NCBI GenBank assembly: GCA_964035545.1
Contig: OZ037767.1
Location: 8,298,207 to 8,362,206 of the forward strand
Length of the DNA stretch: 64,000 nt
DNA from: Bugula neritina
Lineage: Eukaryota > Bryozoa > Gymnolaemata > Cheilostomatida > Bugulidae
Direction of reading: 5' to 3'
The notes under the pieces were generated by a model that ran no database searches, was not told where the DNA came from, and was given only the letters and a program-made list of their open reading frames with translations. Position 1 is the stretch's first letter; every line of letters starts with the position of its first letter. Position numbers and translations under genes: made by a program. This document shows, piece after piece, positions 34,101 to 44,602 of this stretch.

Positions 34101-36772
34101 CATGAATTGGCTTTTGAAAAAAATAAAAAAGTATATTGGAGAACATAAGTTTCTTTATCTTTTCATATTTTTTTTGTTCCTGTGACATTCAACCTGTTCG
34201 AGCTATCAGTGGAACATTGTTCATATAGAACATAAAGCACCTGGCAAAGAGCCAGAAAATGAAAAGTATGACCTTAAACTAACTGTGCAAGATATTTAAA
34301 CTTATTGACGTTGGCAAGGTCTTCATTATCTATGCAGATACTGTCACCACTGTCATGGGCTCCAGGTGCCGGTTGGTAGAGCATTTCCGTTTTCTTGATA
34401 TTGATCTTCAGACCAAAAGCTTTGGAAGCTCTGGCGAATCTGTCGACTAATTCCTGTGCATCGCCATGGCTGTGTGCAACAAAGGCAGTGTCGTCAGCAA
34501 ACATGAGTTCTCTAACCAATACTTTCTGTGTTCTTGTTGTTGACTTGTATTGGTTCACATTGAACAAATCAGCTCCAGGTCTACTTTGAATCCAGACGCC
34601 TTTATCACAGTTTTCAAATGCGTGCTGCAGAACAGCCGATAAGAAAATAGAGAATAGCGTTGGAGCCAACACACATCCTTGCTTCACACCATTGTTGACC
34701 TGGAACGACTCAGATAACTCCTCCTTCAGCTTGACTGAGGCCTTCATGCCAGTATGGAGAGCGCTGATAAGATTGGTGAAGTGACTGGGAAAACCGAGTT
34801 TCTGTAAGATCTTCCACAGGGTCGAACGCTTTGGTGAAGTCAATGAAGACCATGTACAGGGGCATATTTTGCTCGATGCATTTTTCCTGTATCTGCTTCA
34901 GTGCAAATATCATATCTGCTGTTCCCCTTCCACTACGGAATCCACACTGTGTTTCGAGTAGGAAGTTTTCTGCATATGATGTCAGTCTATTTAGAAGGAC
35001 ACGAGCAAAAACTTTACCGGAAATTGAGAGCAGGGAGATACCTCTGTAGTTACCGCACAGCTTCCGATCACCTTTTTTGAAGATGGTTATAAGTTGGGCA
35101 TCTTTCCAATCTTGAGGGACTACAGCAGTTTTCCATGCCTCCTTTATTATCTCATGGAGAGTACTTATTAGTTTGGGCCCTCCCCTTTTGATAACCTCCG
35201 GGTGAATGCCATCAGAGCCAGGTGATTTCCCTTCACTTAGCATCGAAGTTGCCTTGATGATCTCTTCAATATCTGGGCAATCGTCCATCCAGTCCTGAAT
35301 GGGAGCTTGTCTCAGGTTCTCAATGATGTTGTCATCAATATCTGGAGTCTCGTTTAGTAGCTTGCTGAAATGCTCTGTCCATCTCGCTAGAAGATCTTGT
35401 TTTTCTGTCAGGAGTGTTGAGCTGTCACTGGCCAGGAGCTGGTCAGGATGACTCACTCTTGGACCCCAAACAGTTTTCGTGCTTTGGTAAAAGCCTTTCA
35501 TGTCGTTAGTGTCAGCAAACCATTGCAGTTCAGCAGCTTTTGCCAACCACCAGTCGTTCTTGAGCTCCCTGCATCTTCCTGTGAGTTTTCTGCCAGCCAT
35601 TCTAAGCTTTGACTTGTTCGAGCGAGTATTCCTGGTTAACATGTCTGCTCTGGCCTTGTTTCTCTTCTGGATGAGTTCTTGAAGCTCATCATTATTCTCG
35701 TCAAACCAGTCCTCATGCTTCCTGCTGACAGTGCCGAGGTGCACTTTTGACTCTGCATAAACTATCTCTTTGAATGCTCTCCACTTACTCTCCACGCCCT
35801 CTGGAGCAGAGTTCAGTTTCTCAGCAAGGGACTTTTCCAGTTCTTGTCTTACTTCTTCATTCTTAAGTCGAGAAACGTCCAGCTTCTGGCAAGGTGTTCT
35901 CCCTTTCTTTATTTTTCTCCTCACTCTGAGCTTAGCTTTTGACCTGATCATGATGTGGTCAGTACTGCAATTCGCCCCTCTTATCGCCCTTGTGTCTAGA
36001 ATGTCTGGTAGATCACGTTGTCGTGTGATAACAAAGTCGATGAGATGCCAGTTCTTGCTTCTCGGGTGCATCCAAGAAAACTTGTGAGCTGGTTTATGCT
36101 TGAAGAAGGTGTTGGTAATGCACAGTTGATGTTCACTACAGACTGAGATCAGAAGTTCACCATTGGAGTTCAGGTTTCCGCAGCCATACTTGCCTATCAC
36201 ACCGGGCCAGGTTGAGTGATCTTGTCCAACCCTAGCATTGAAGTCCCCCATGAGTAAGATCTTTCAGCTGCTGGGACTGATCTTAGAGCCTGATTCAGTT
36301 GGTCATAGAATCTGTTGATGTTTTCTTGGCTGTTTGTCATCGTGGGAGCATAGACAGCTATCACAGTGCACTATCGCTCATCAGACAGAGGAACCCTGAG
36401 TGACATCAGTCTGTCGCTTATAGCCTTTGGCTCTTCGATTAGTCTCGAAACAAGTTCGTTCCTGATAGCAAGAGCCACGCCTGACTCACTGCGCTCAGAT
36501 GCAGTTTTGCCACTCCAATAAATGGTGTAGCCTGACTCTTCACGAATGTTACCTGTATCTTTGAATCTGATTTTACTCAGTGCTGCAATGTCGATGCCAT
36601 ACTTCTGTAGTTCAGATGAAATGATTGCACTTCTTCTCTCAGGTCTTTCTGTGTTCTCCCGGTCTAGCATTGTTCGTATGTTCCATGATGCAAGGTTGAG
36701 TTTAGAAATTTGGACCTTTTTATCCTGGGCGACGTCCTGCCAGTATGATTTCGTGTTCATTTTTCTTTTCAT
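31137..36772 (-). pseudogene. Endonuclease-reverse transcriptase ORF of RTE-like LINE (interrupted)
   Basis: From 36772 the protein begins with an APE-type endonuclease (LASWNIRTM near residue 30). The usual catalytic Glu in AALSETR has become Lys (AALSKIRF). A break near 36370-36250 is followed by GDFNARVG and the DFVITRQRD and STDH motifs. RT follows: [28 protein letters not shown] (first catalytic Asp), a frameshift near 34830, GVKQGCVLAPTLFS, and FADD (catalytic pair). The frame is cut at FKYL by the inner transposon and continues at 31724 with GSTV, then YGAEAW, LRWAGHVHRM and GRPRLRFKD, ending at 31137. The type is the BovB/CFDP2-related RTE family. Frame breaks and the lost Glu mean it is inactive. 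Confidence 0.9.
31726..34287 (-). mobile_element. 2.56-kb CACAG-ended non-coding transposon, inner copy (inside the LINE)
   Basis: The ends are CACAGTTAGTTTAAGGTCAT and its reverse complement. CA is duplicated on both sides (31724-31725 and 34288-34289), and removing one copy restores the LINE reading frame across Tyr-Leu-Gly-Ser-Thr. The sequence is the reverse complement of the outer copy along its full length. There are no coding signals. A tRNA-like segment lies at about 32640-32709 on the minus strand. Confidence 0.88.
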
Positions 36773-37281
36773 GATTCAATCGGATTATGCTGACAAGAAG
36801 TTTAAGGATACTTAGGGTTTTGTCAGTTGCTTAAGCACCTCTCTCCACTAAAGAAGTACGCTGTGCTGGCAAGGAGTGTTATAATTAGTCACAGGAGCGT
36901 AGCTAGAACCACCATATGAAGAATTTAAATAATTGCAGTGAAACTTGCAAAATGGTGTATGTTTTGACCAAATTGTGAAGAGCATAAACAATGTTTCGAA
37001 AAACGAAGAAAGCATATTAGAGAAAACATATCAAGGAATGTCAAGTTTAACTTTTAGACTTTATACAATGAATCCCCTGTGCTACAGCAGTGGAACATGA
37101 AGGGTGTAAAAATTTTTTAAAAAGTTAAAAAGGTGTATAAAAGAGGAATGCAAGAGCTATCTTTTCATGTATAATTTGGTAATGTGAGACAAAAACTGTT
37201 CGAGTTATTCCCTGGAAACCGATTATATATAACATGAAGCAGTGCCTGAATCTGGAAAGTAATGACCTTAAACTAATTGTG

Positions 37282-37990
37282 GGCAGCCGCGTATGACTAA
37301 TCAGATCCCTGTCTTGCGGCACAACCACTTCCAACTTGGGTCCATACCGTATCCGCCTTCGTGTTGCCGTCTGATTCCTGGGCTCGAGCAACGGGGATGT
37401 TTCCCTTATCGCATCGGGGCTAGCCCAGTACGGCTTCAAGCAAACCTCATTCTGGATAGACACGTGTCCTGAGCATTCGACCTTGTACATGTGAATGGGT
37501 AGATCCTCGACTACCAGGTAGGGCCCGACAAACTTCAGTTGTAACTTAGCCGCATGTTCGCGTCGCCTGCTGTAGTTGGCCATCTAGACCCAGTCCCCCC
37601 TCCCCTGATAGAGGAGAGGCTCTTCGCAATTCTCACTCTATACCTGCTATTGCATCTCTCAAACCATGTCATGTGCAGGCCTCATGCACTCTACCAGCTC
37701 TCCCACAAACTCATGTGCAGAGTTATCATGGTCAGGAATGTGGTAGGTCAATTGGTCGAGGACTCGGGTCTCTCAACCAATAATCAAGAAGTTAGGAGTT
37801 TTCAAAGTACTGGTGTGAGGCGTATTGTGGTAAGCCCGCATAACCTGCGGAAATACCGTATCCTATTCCTCTTGGCCGCATCCAAGGAGCAGGCTTCGAA
37901 GTGCATTTCCTAGCATGCAGTTGTTGCGCTCAGCTACCCCGTTACCCTGAGGATGGTACAAGGTGGTCCTGCTCTGGTTCACCCTCCATG
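37282..37990 (-). pseudogene. Integrase C-terminal part of gypsy relic G6
   Basis: The minus-strand translation from 37990 shows WGVNQSRTTLYHPQGNGV, ERNN (catalytic Glu region), MRAYHNTPHTS, then MANYSRRREHAAKLQLKF, KPYWASPDA and the Arg-rich linker. Premature stops are present (LIIG-stop and others). It runs into the outer CACAG transposon at 37281 and continues beyond it at 28965 with the Pro-rich tail and zinc-finger ORF. Confidence 0.82.
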
Positions 37991-38319
37991 GTGATCTTCT
38001 GGTAGCTCTACCATGACCTGACAGGAACTCAAATGACTTCCGTGTAGCTGAGCAGCCAACAGGTAAGTTTCACCTTCTCACAGTGCATCTTTGACTGTTT
38101 TAACTCTTGTCGCCAGAAATTGGTGATGGAGCCCTAAGTCGTTTAGCTACTTCACGATTGCGTCGAAAGTGTACCGCTTACTGTTGACTGGTGACAGGTC
38201 ACCACAAAAATTCTGCACCAGTCATTCAACCGTGGGTATTATTGCATACTCAGTAATTACAGCTTATCCACTGTAAGGTTATGTGAAGAACTGAACCAGT
38301 TGATGTTTAACTAGAAAAC

Positions 38320-38650
38320 TGTATTAGTGTTTCACACGTAGAACAGTTTATTCAGTATTTTAGTGACGTAGTGGCTGTCATTCAGTGACCACCCCATGTG
38401 ACCCTATTGCAATTGCGGCTGGCGTTTGACAGATAAGGCCAAACCCTATCGGTAAGGACCCAATGTCGACAGCATCTTTGTTGCACTACAGACTCAATTC
38501 GGCCTCTCTGCTGTAGACGCCCGAGGCTGCTGCAAGGGTTGAGGACTGTTTCGCGCAATTTCTTGCAAGAACACGCCGCCAAAGTTAAACGACTGGCACA
38601 GATTGCACACATTGATCTGTTGCTAGTCAATCATGGGCGGTACATCTTGG
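38320..38650 (+). pseudogene. Gag remnant of gypsy relic G7
   Basis: The plus strand has QFIQYFSDVVAVIQ, TLLQLRLAFD, then shifted frames with RPRLLQGLR and EHAAKVKRLAQIAHIDL, aligning to Gag of G3 and G9 in order. Stops and frame changes are present. About 50 bases later the sequence jumps straight to the post-integrase Pro-rich region, so protease to integrase has been deleted. Confidence 0.75.
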
Positions 38651-38699
38651 ATGTGTTCTTGAAGCCAGAGAAGGCATGTACCCAAGTTTGAGGGTCGCA

Positions 38700-40050
38700 G
38701 GTTAAAGATCAGGTTAGGAATATGCAGCCACCCCCATTCGCCAAAGGAGAAGCCGCCGCCTCTCGAACAGGCCCTGGCCCTGCCACCCTTTGAACCCGAT
38801 CCGCGTCGGCAGGTGGGGACCCTTTCCTGGAAGCCAATCCGTACCCTATCGGCGAGGCAAGAACTAATATAGGCTCCCCTGTCTTAGCGACTTTTCCTCC
38901 GGTGCCAGAGAACTCGAAGGCAGAGTATCTGCTGATTCTTGAAAAAGGTCAGCGGTCAAGACACTCCCAGCCACATCTACAATACTTTGTATGTGACCGC
39001 CTTCAAAGCGACAAACTGATAAGTCATGCGGGGATCACTGCAGGAAGTTGTTGCGGGCAGCAGGGGAGTTGTGCACTCAAAAGCGAAAGTGGCTTTTGTG
39101 AGCGCAGAGCAGTGGGCAGAATTAATTCGCCAGCAGCACGGTGCCTGAGTCACTTACAATGACCAGGCTGCCCAGCCTTTTCATACGCAACTGTAGTCAA
39201 GGCTGGACTTGCGCTGTATGAATCGAAACACCTTACCTCAAAATATTCAAGTATGCAATCAAATACTGAGTTTAGAGGTAAGTCATTCAGGTCTAGTATG
39301 CCTACTGATATAGAAACTGGTCTGCTGTTAGTTGAGTCTGACTCAAATCATTTAGTTGAGTTATATTTGCTGGGGACTCTCACAACGTTTAATGGCGGCG
39401 AGAGCATGACAATGACAACTGATTTCTTAGATCTTAAACTGGTTTCCATGACCTTCAATCAGTCTACACTATTGTCAGTTGTCTTGCAAGTGCCTTTTAA
39501 AAAATTTGGTAATTCTCAGACTGTACAAAGTCGGGTTTCACGCAAATTGGAGTATAAAGATCCATGCAGATCTAACCCTGATTCTACTCTTTTAGATATC
39601 ATTCGACCTGCCCTTGCAGGTGCTCCGTCGTCGCCCGAGATTGTTTGGGATGGCGACCCTATGTCAGAGAAGCAGCTCTCTCTTGCCCTTAGTGTCAGTG
39701 TTTCTTTATATCGAAGTGGGAAACTACCTACTCCCCTTTTCAGGCGACTGTGCTAGACAGCTGTGTCTACAGATCAGAAGATCATGAAAATGAAAAAGAC
39801 CTGGAAAATACTACATGTCGCTTGTGCCAGCAGATTTTCACCACCCCACGTCGTTTAAAAGTTCATATGTCACAACATTTCATTATGACTTTCTGCCCCT
39901 GAGGAGAGTATAGTTGTAATAAAGATTACATCTTGAGACATCAGCGCACTATGAAGTGCCACGTGGGACACCTCTCCAATGTCTATGAGCAGACATTCCA
40001 GAAACTTTTCGACATCATCAAACTCTTGATACAGGTGTTACAGTTTTAAA
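38700..40050 (+). pseudogene. Post-integrase zinc-finger ORF, copy 3 (G7), best preserved
   Basis: A Pro-rich segment leads to PHLQYFVCD (38967-38993), the motif that ends Pol in these elements, then continues. An open frame at 39253-39756 encodes 167 aa (DIETGLLLVESDSNHLVEL, LGTLTTFNGGESM, LDIIRPALAGAPS). After a stop and a shift, 39816-39876 encodes CRLCQQIFTTPRRLKVHMSQ plus His: an exact C-x2-C-x12-H-x3-H finger with Phe and Leu in place. A second, looser finger follows (YSCNKDYILRHQRTMKCH) with an in-frame TGA before it, then a short helical tail. The role is unknown. A nucleic-acid-binding accessory protein of the element is the natural inference. Confidence 0.7.
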
Positions 40051-40798
40051 CTATTAGATTGTGGGTATTCTTATATATTCCAACTAGTACATTCCAGAAT
40101 GCAGTACAATAACTTCACCGAGTGTAGATGTGCAAATACTTTATTTAAATGAGGCTATACAAATATAAAGAAAGTATTGCATCAGTAACGTATACAAGAA
40201 AAATATCAACGTAGTAAGCCTAGGTAGTTGTAACTAACTGCCGGAAAACCTTGCCCTTTCATCTCTGATCCACGTGTTGACCCCTATGTTGATTGGGGGT
40301 TAGATATAGTTCAACATGACGAGCCTTGTGGACTTCCGCACGATAGACAAGGGAATAGAAGAGAAACGCCATGACTAGATATGCGTTAGTAGTAGAGAAG
40401 GAGAAACGACGGCCTCCACTTCGAAAGTCCATGAGCCATTACACAATACCCCAGCAAATTAGCCCTCTTTTTTAACGGGTTTCACAACCCTCAACCAATC
40501 ACTGAGGAACCACTACTGAACCGCCCTTTCCCCTTTGCCGGAAAGACAGAAAAACTCGAATCTGCCCTCCACCCCTCTTCCTCGCCATTTGCCCGGGTGA
40601 TGTTGCAGCGACTGGATACCAACATTACATCAACAGAGACTCCTGGCTCTGGACAACAATACCCCCTTCCCGCAATTTCAAGTCGTTCCAGAGCAAGACA
40701 AAAATGAGAGCATCCCTGTCCCCAACTCTCCCAGCTACTTTTGTTCTAGCCATCTCTGTCCGTGAGGTAAAGCAGAGAATTTTGGATTCACAGGATAG
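40050..40798. other. Unassigned stretch between G7 tail and MITE
   Basis: The first part is AT-rich. The second half is richer in C and has a stop-free plus frame from 40506 to the MITE (about 98 codons, Ser/Pro/Thr-rich, no start codon near its beginning). I recognise no domain. It may be the 3' region of G7. Confidence 0.4.
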
Positions 40799-41390
40799 TT
40801 AAGGGCAACCTTTTAGCTGCAACTGCCTTGCTGAGGTTTGCATTGTAATCATATAAGAATTCAGTACGAGTAAAATAAAATCTCACCTAATTATGCTAGA
40901 GTCAAAATTTAAAAACTATGCTGTAGATCTTCTTTTTCTCCAGGGTAAGTTTTTTGGAAATTTCAATTTTCATTTTTTTTGCAAAGTTATAGACAAAAAC
41001 TGCCCAATTTTGGCCAATTTTGCCTGAAAAGCTGACTTTTCAGTACCAGTAAAATATCTCAGCAGCAAAACATGATATCTGAATAAAAATTGCACTGCTG
41101 GAATCCTGAGATATTTCTCCAGGGTAAATTTTTTTCTTTTTCCAATAACTCTTCTAGATTGCCCACAAATTGGTGACTTATACACTGAAAATGCCATATT
41201 TTTTCATTTGTAATCAGCAGCGCGCAGTGCTTCATGCTTCAATGAGCACGTAGGGATGAGAAGATATTGGCAAGTACATGCTAATTATAGGCTTGCTAGC
41301 CGACAGGCTACAATGAATAGCTTGCTTGGTACTTTGTTTATGTAGCGCCTATAATGGAATGTTGATAGATAACGCAGTCCTAATGAAGGT
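40799..41390 (+). mobile_element. Truncated CACAG-type MITE
   Basis: It begins CACAGGATAGTTAAGGGCAA and follows the 755-bp MITE to the TAATGAAGG word. There it switches directly into gypsy integrase sequence (G8). The last 150 bp or so and the right inverted repeat are missing. Confidence 0.8.
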
Positions 41391-43860
41391 GCGGCTCACA
41401 GTGAGACAGTGCAAGATCTGCCAGGCCAGTAAGCATGGCCGTCTCCCTGGTGAAGCGAGAGGGCGAAGGTTATATGATGGCCGGCCCTAGCATGTGGTAG
41501 CTGCCCCTTACACCTCAAGGCAACAGCTGGATCTTGGTACTCACGGACTACTTTACTAGGTGGGCCGACTTCCTGGCTATGCCAGACGCGTCGGCTCCGA
41601 CTGTGGCCCGAGTGCTAGATCAGAATGTATTCTGCTATTTTGACCTCCCTGATCAGGTACATTCAGGTTAAGGCGCTCAGATCCAGTCTCAACTGATGAG
41701 TAACCTCTGTCGCCTCTGGGGGGTAAACCAGAGCTTGGCTACCCCGTACCATTTACAAAATAGCAGGGTGGTGGAGCACAACAACCGTATGTTAGGTGAT
41801 GCGCTCCAGAGCCTGCTCCTCGGCCGCGGTCAGGAGGAATGGGATAGGGTGCTTTTGCAGTTCATGCGGGCTTACCGCAGCACTTCACACACAAGTATTG
41901 GTAAAACTCCCAACCTCCTGATGCTCGGTCGAGAGACACAGATTCCCGACCATCTCATCTATCATCTTCCTGATCATGATAACTCTGTCTATGAGCACGT
42001 GGGAGAGCTGGTAGAACGTATGAGGGTCACGCTCAAAATGCTTTGAGAGAAGCAATGGCAGGTGCGGACTGAGGACTCTGATGAGCCTTTCCTCTATCAG
42101 GTGGGAGACTGGGTCTAGATGGCCAACCATCATAGGCGACGCGGACAAGCGGCTAAACGACAGCCCAAGTTCGTGGGGGGTAGTCAAGGCTGTGCCCAAC
42201 CATATATATAAGATCGAGCGCTCAGGACAGGTATTCATCCATAATGAAGCTCGCTTGAAGCCGTATTGGGCTAGCCCCAATGCGGTAGGCAAAGCGCCCC
42301 TGTTGCTTGAGCCCAAGCAGCAGACCACAAGGCGCAGGTGGCAGCGGCATGGACTCGAGTGTGAGGTAGTAGTGCTGCAGTGAGAAGATCTGGTAAGAGA
42401 CGAGTGACTACCTCCACCACCGAAAGTGAGTCTGTCGCCTCCAGCGCCAGATCCTATACCGTCACCTCCAGGACCCGAGCCGGGCCCTGAAATGAAAACC
42501 CCTTCAACGAGGAAGGATCTTGCCCTAGAAGATGGGAGAGGGGCCAAAACGGGGCCCCCAATTTTGGAGCCGGTAGCTCCATGCGTAGAACTCTCGGGTC
42601 TACTTGTAGAGGCACCGTCCTTTTTGGAGAAGGGTCATCGTACTAGACAACCCCCATTTTATTTCTAAGATTTTGTGTGTGACTGCGTAAAAAGCGGCAG
42701 ATCAAAATGTCAGACGGAGGGCTCCGCGGAAAGTTGTCATGTCCCAACTAGGAGTTGTGAGCTCAATGAAGGTAATGACTTTTTGTGAAAGCGGAGCAAC
42801 AGGCAAAATTAATCCGCCAGTTGTGAAGTGCCCAGGTCACGCACAACGAACACGTTGTTCAGTCTTTTCTTACGTTGATGCAGTTGAGAGCAGACATGCT
42901 AGTAGATACTCAGTACATAATCATTCTCAGTTACACAGGATAGTTAAGAGCAACCTTTTAGCTGCAACTGCCTTGCTGAGGTTTGCATTGTAATCATATA
43001 AGAATTCAGTACCAGTAAAATAAAATCTCACCTAATTGTGCTAGAGTCAAAATTTAAAAACTATGTTGTAGATCTTCTTTTTCCCCAGTGTAAGTTTTTT
43101 GGAAATTTCAATTTTCATTTTTTTTTGCAAAGTTATAGACAGAAAACTGCCCAATTTTAGCCAATTTTGCCTGAAAAGCTGACTTTTCAGTACCAGTATA
43201 ATATCTCAGCAGGAAAACATGATATCTGAATAAAAATTGCACTGCTGGAATCCTGAGATATTTCTCCAGTGCAACTTTTTTTCTTTTTCCAATAACTCTT
43301 CTAAATTGCCCACAAATTAGCGATTTATACACTGAAAATGCTATATTTTTTCATAGAAAATTAGCAGCGCGCAGTACTTCACGCTTCAATGAGCACGTAG
43401 GGATGAGACGATATTGGCGCGTACATGCTAATTACAGGCTTACTAGCTGGCAGGCTATAATAAATAGCTTGCTTTGTAATTTGTTTATGTAGCACCCATA
43501 ATGGAATGTTGATAGATTACGCAGCCCTAATGAAGGTTGCTGCTTATTGGTTGTAGTTTGATCCTAGGCTAAGCAATTGCAAGTAGGCAACACGCATGCC
43601 ACCCACAAAGCCATATTATTCAAAAACCTAAACTACATTTTGAGAGAAATTTATGATATTCTTAGTGAGGATGCCCTTAACTATTCTGTGTATTTGAGTA
43701 TGTCACATAATACCGAGTCACGGGGTAAGTTTATATAATATTCTGCTAGTATGGAAACAAACTCACATCAGCTAAGCTCTGAACTCAATCTAATATATAC
43801 GTTCTGACTTAGGATAAGACTAGTGAATAAAAGCAGCGAGAACTTGGAAAAATAAAAGGG
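41391..43860 (+). pseudogene. Gypsy relic G8: integrase and start of zinc-finger ORF, split by a MITE
   Basis: The plus strand begins in the integrase zinc site (VRQCKICQASKHGR), then has WADFLAMPDASAPTVARVL and an open piece at 41696-42046 with MSNLCRLWGVNQSLATPYHL, MRAYRSTSHTS and LMLGRETQIPDHLIYHLP. The C-terminal segment (IYKIERSGQVFIHNEARLKP) and the Pro-rich tail with RTRQPPFYF and FVCD follow. It then continues as the zinc-finger ORF N-terminus (42739-42933), is interrupted by the MITE at 42934-43690, and resumes at 43691 with YLSMSHNTESRGK. It is lost at about 43860, where the B1 relic begins on the other strand. Confidence 0.8.
42934..43690 (+). mobile_element. 757-bp CACAG-type MITE in G8 zinc-finger ORF
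   Basis: The ends are CACAGGATAGTTAAG and CTTAACTATTCTGTG. TA is duplicated on both sides (42932-42933 and 43691-43692). Alignment of the flanks with copies 2 and 3 of the zinc-finger ORF shows that the host ORF continues across. The sequence closely matches the MITE at 7501-8255. It is non-coding. Confidence 0.85.
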
Positions 43861-43869
43861 TTGATGTGA

Positions 43870-44138
43870 TCCTAAGTTAAAATTCATTGTTCTCGATCAG
43901 CCCCTTTACTAGTACTAATCTCGCGAGGAAGACCCCTCTTAAGAAATATTCTGCACAAATGTTTGACTGCTTGGTCTGTAGTTTCATTGCTCATAGCAAC
44001 CCAAATTGCCAACCTACTCGGTACACAGTCTACTACTGTAAGATATGGTTTACCAGAAGCAAATGCAATGTCAACCGCAACTCTCTGCCAGCTTTGCTCC
44101 ACATCTAAGCTTTCATGTTTCCAAGCTGTTGGTGCAGG
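43870..44138 (-). pseudogene. Integrase fragment of LTR element B1 (left of nested G3)
   Basis: The minus-strand frame has WQRVAVDIAFASGKPYLT followed by VVDC, an integrase core start with its first catalytic Asp, and ends at a stop after GADREQ. When the G3 element and one copy of its CAGG duplication are disregarded, this frame joins 51333-51480, which holds the integrase His-x3-His (LHNRRH) and CQMCK zinc site. The downstream core is lost at the junction with G8. Confidence 0.78.
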
Positions 44139-44547
44139 TGTGATGGATTTTAGTAGTGCAATTATTATTGTATTAATCGAAAAGGTTCACTCTATATGGT
44201 TTATTATATTGTGAGTTCGACCATGTCGGATTGTAACTATGGACAGCAGTGGCACCACTGGTAACCACCAATCAGGACAGTCACACTAATTGATAGCAGG
44301 TGGAGCTAGCTACTCGTAGTTGCAGTGCGCTGAGTAGCTAGCTGGCAGAGCAGCTTGGGACTTCATTTAGAGTAGTTGTGTATTAAAGCTCACTAATTAT
44401 GTAATCGTTTTCTATTCATGTTAGCAGTAAATAACCTTCTTGTATTTGTGTAAATAATAAAGTTATCTTAGCGTAAACAACCTGGTGTAGTGGCTTTGTT
44501 TAAGTCGACCCACATATAATAATAGTGAACTGGCAAAATTCACTACC
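44139..44547 (+). repeat. 5' LTR of G3
   Basis: This 409-bp repeat begins TGTGATGGATTTTAG and ends CACTACC (CACTACA in the 3' copy). AATAAA lies near its end (about 44456). It matches 50924-51332. Confidence 0.95.
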
Positions 44548-44548
44548 A

Positions 44549-44566
44549 TGGTGGCAGCGGTGGGAT
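44549..44566 (+). other. Primer-binding site of G3 (tRNA-Leu type)
   Basis: TGGTGGCAGCGGTGGGAT lies one base after the LTR. It is identical to the G1 site and complementary to the 3' end of tRNA-Leu. Confidence 0.85.
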
Positions 44567-44602
44567 TCCACTTAATACAAATGCTCCTAGCCAGAGAGTA
44601 AG

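Larger units (their letters stand above)
31130..36871 (-). mobile_element. RTE-like LINE, about 3.2 kb without its own insertion
   Basis: A non-LTR retrotransposon lies inside the outer CACAG transposon and is itself split by the inner copy. Its length without the insertion is about 3.18 kb, which is full length for RTE-clade elements. An endonuclease-RT ORF fills almost all of it. The very short 3' end after the stop codon (TGAGATGAG, then host) also fits RTE. Clear target duplications are not visible. Confidence 0.8.
28966..37281 (+). mobile_element. 2.56-kb CACAG-ended non-coding transposon, outer copy (split by a LINE)
   Basis: It starts CACAGTTAGTTTAAGGTCAT and ends in the near reverse complement (ATGACCTTAAACTAATTGTG). 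GG flanks both ends, and on both sides lies the same gypsy relic (G6) on the minus strand. The element's own sequence is 28966-31129 plus about 36872-37281, and the rest is an inserted LINE. Together these give about 2.57 kb, matching the inner copy (31726-34287, opposite orientation) along its full length. There is no transposase ORF. A tRNA-like segment (TGGTCCAGAGGTTAAAGGCG, then GGTTCAACC) lies at about 30583-30652. The ends resemble those of the 755-bp MITEs, so both may use the same CMC-type transposase (inference). Confidence 0.8.

Noticed and set aside
40506-40814. Stop-free plus frame of about 98 codons running into a MITE
   Set aside because: There is no start codon near its beginning, no recognised domain and a Ser/Pro-rich composition; C-rich sequence tends to lack stops by chance.
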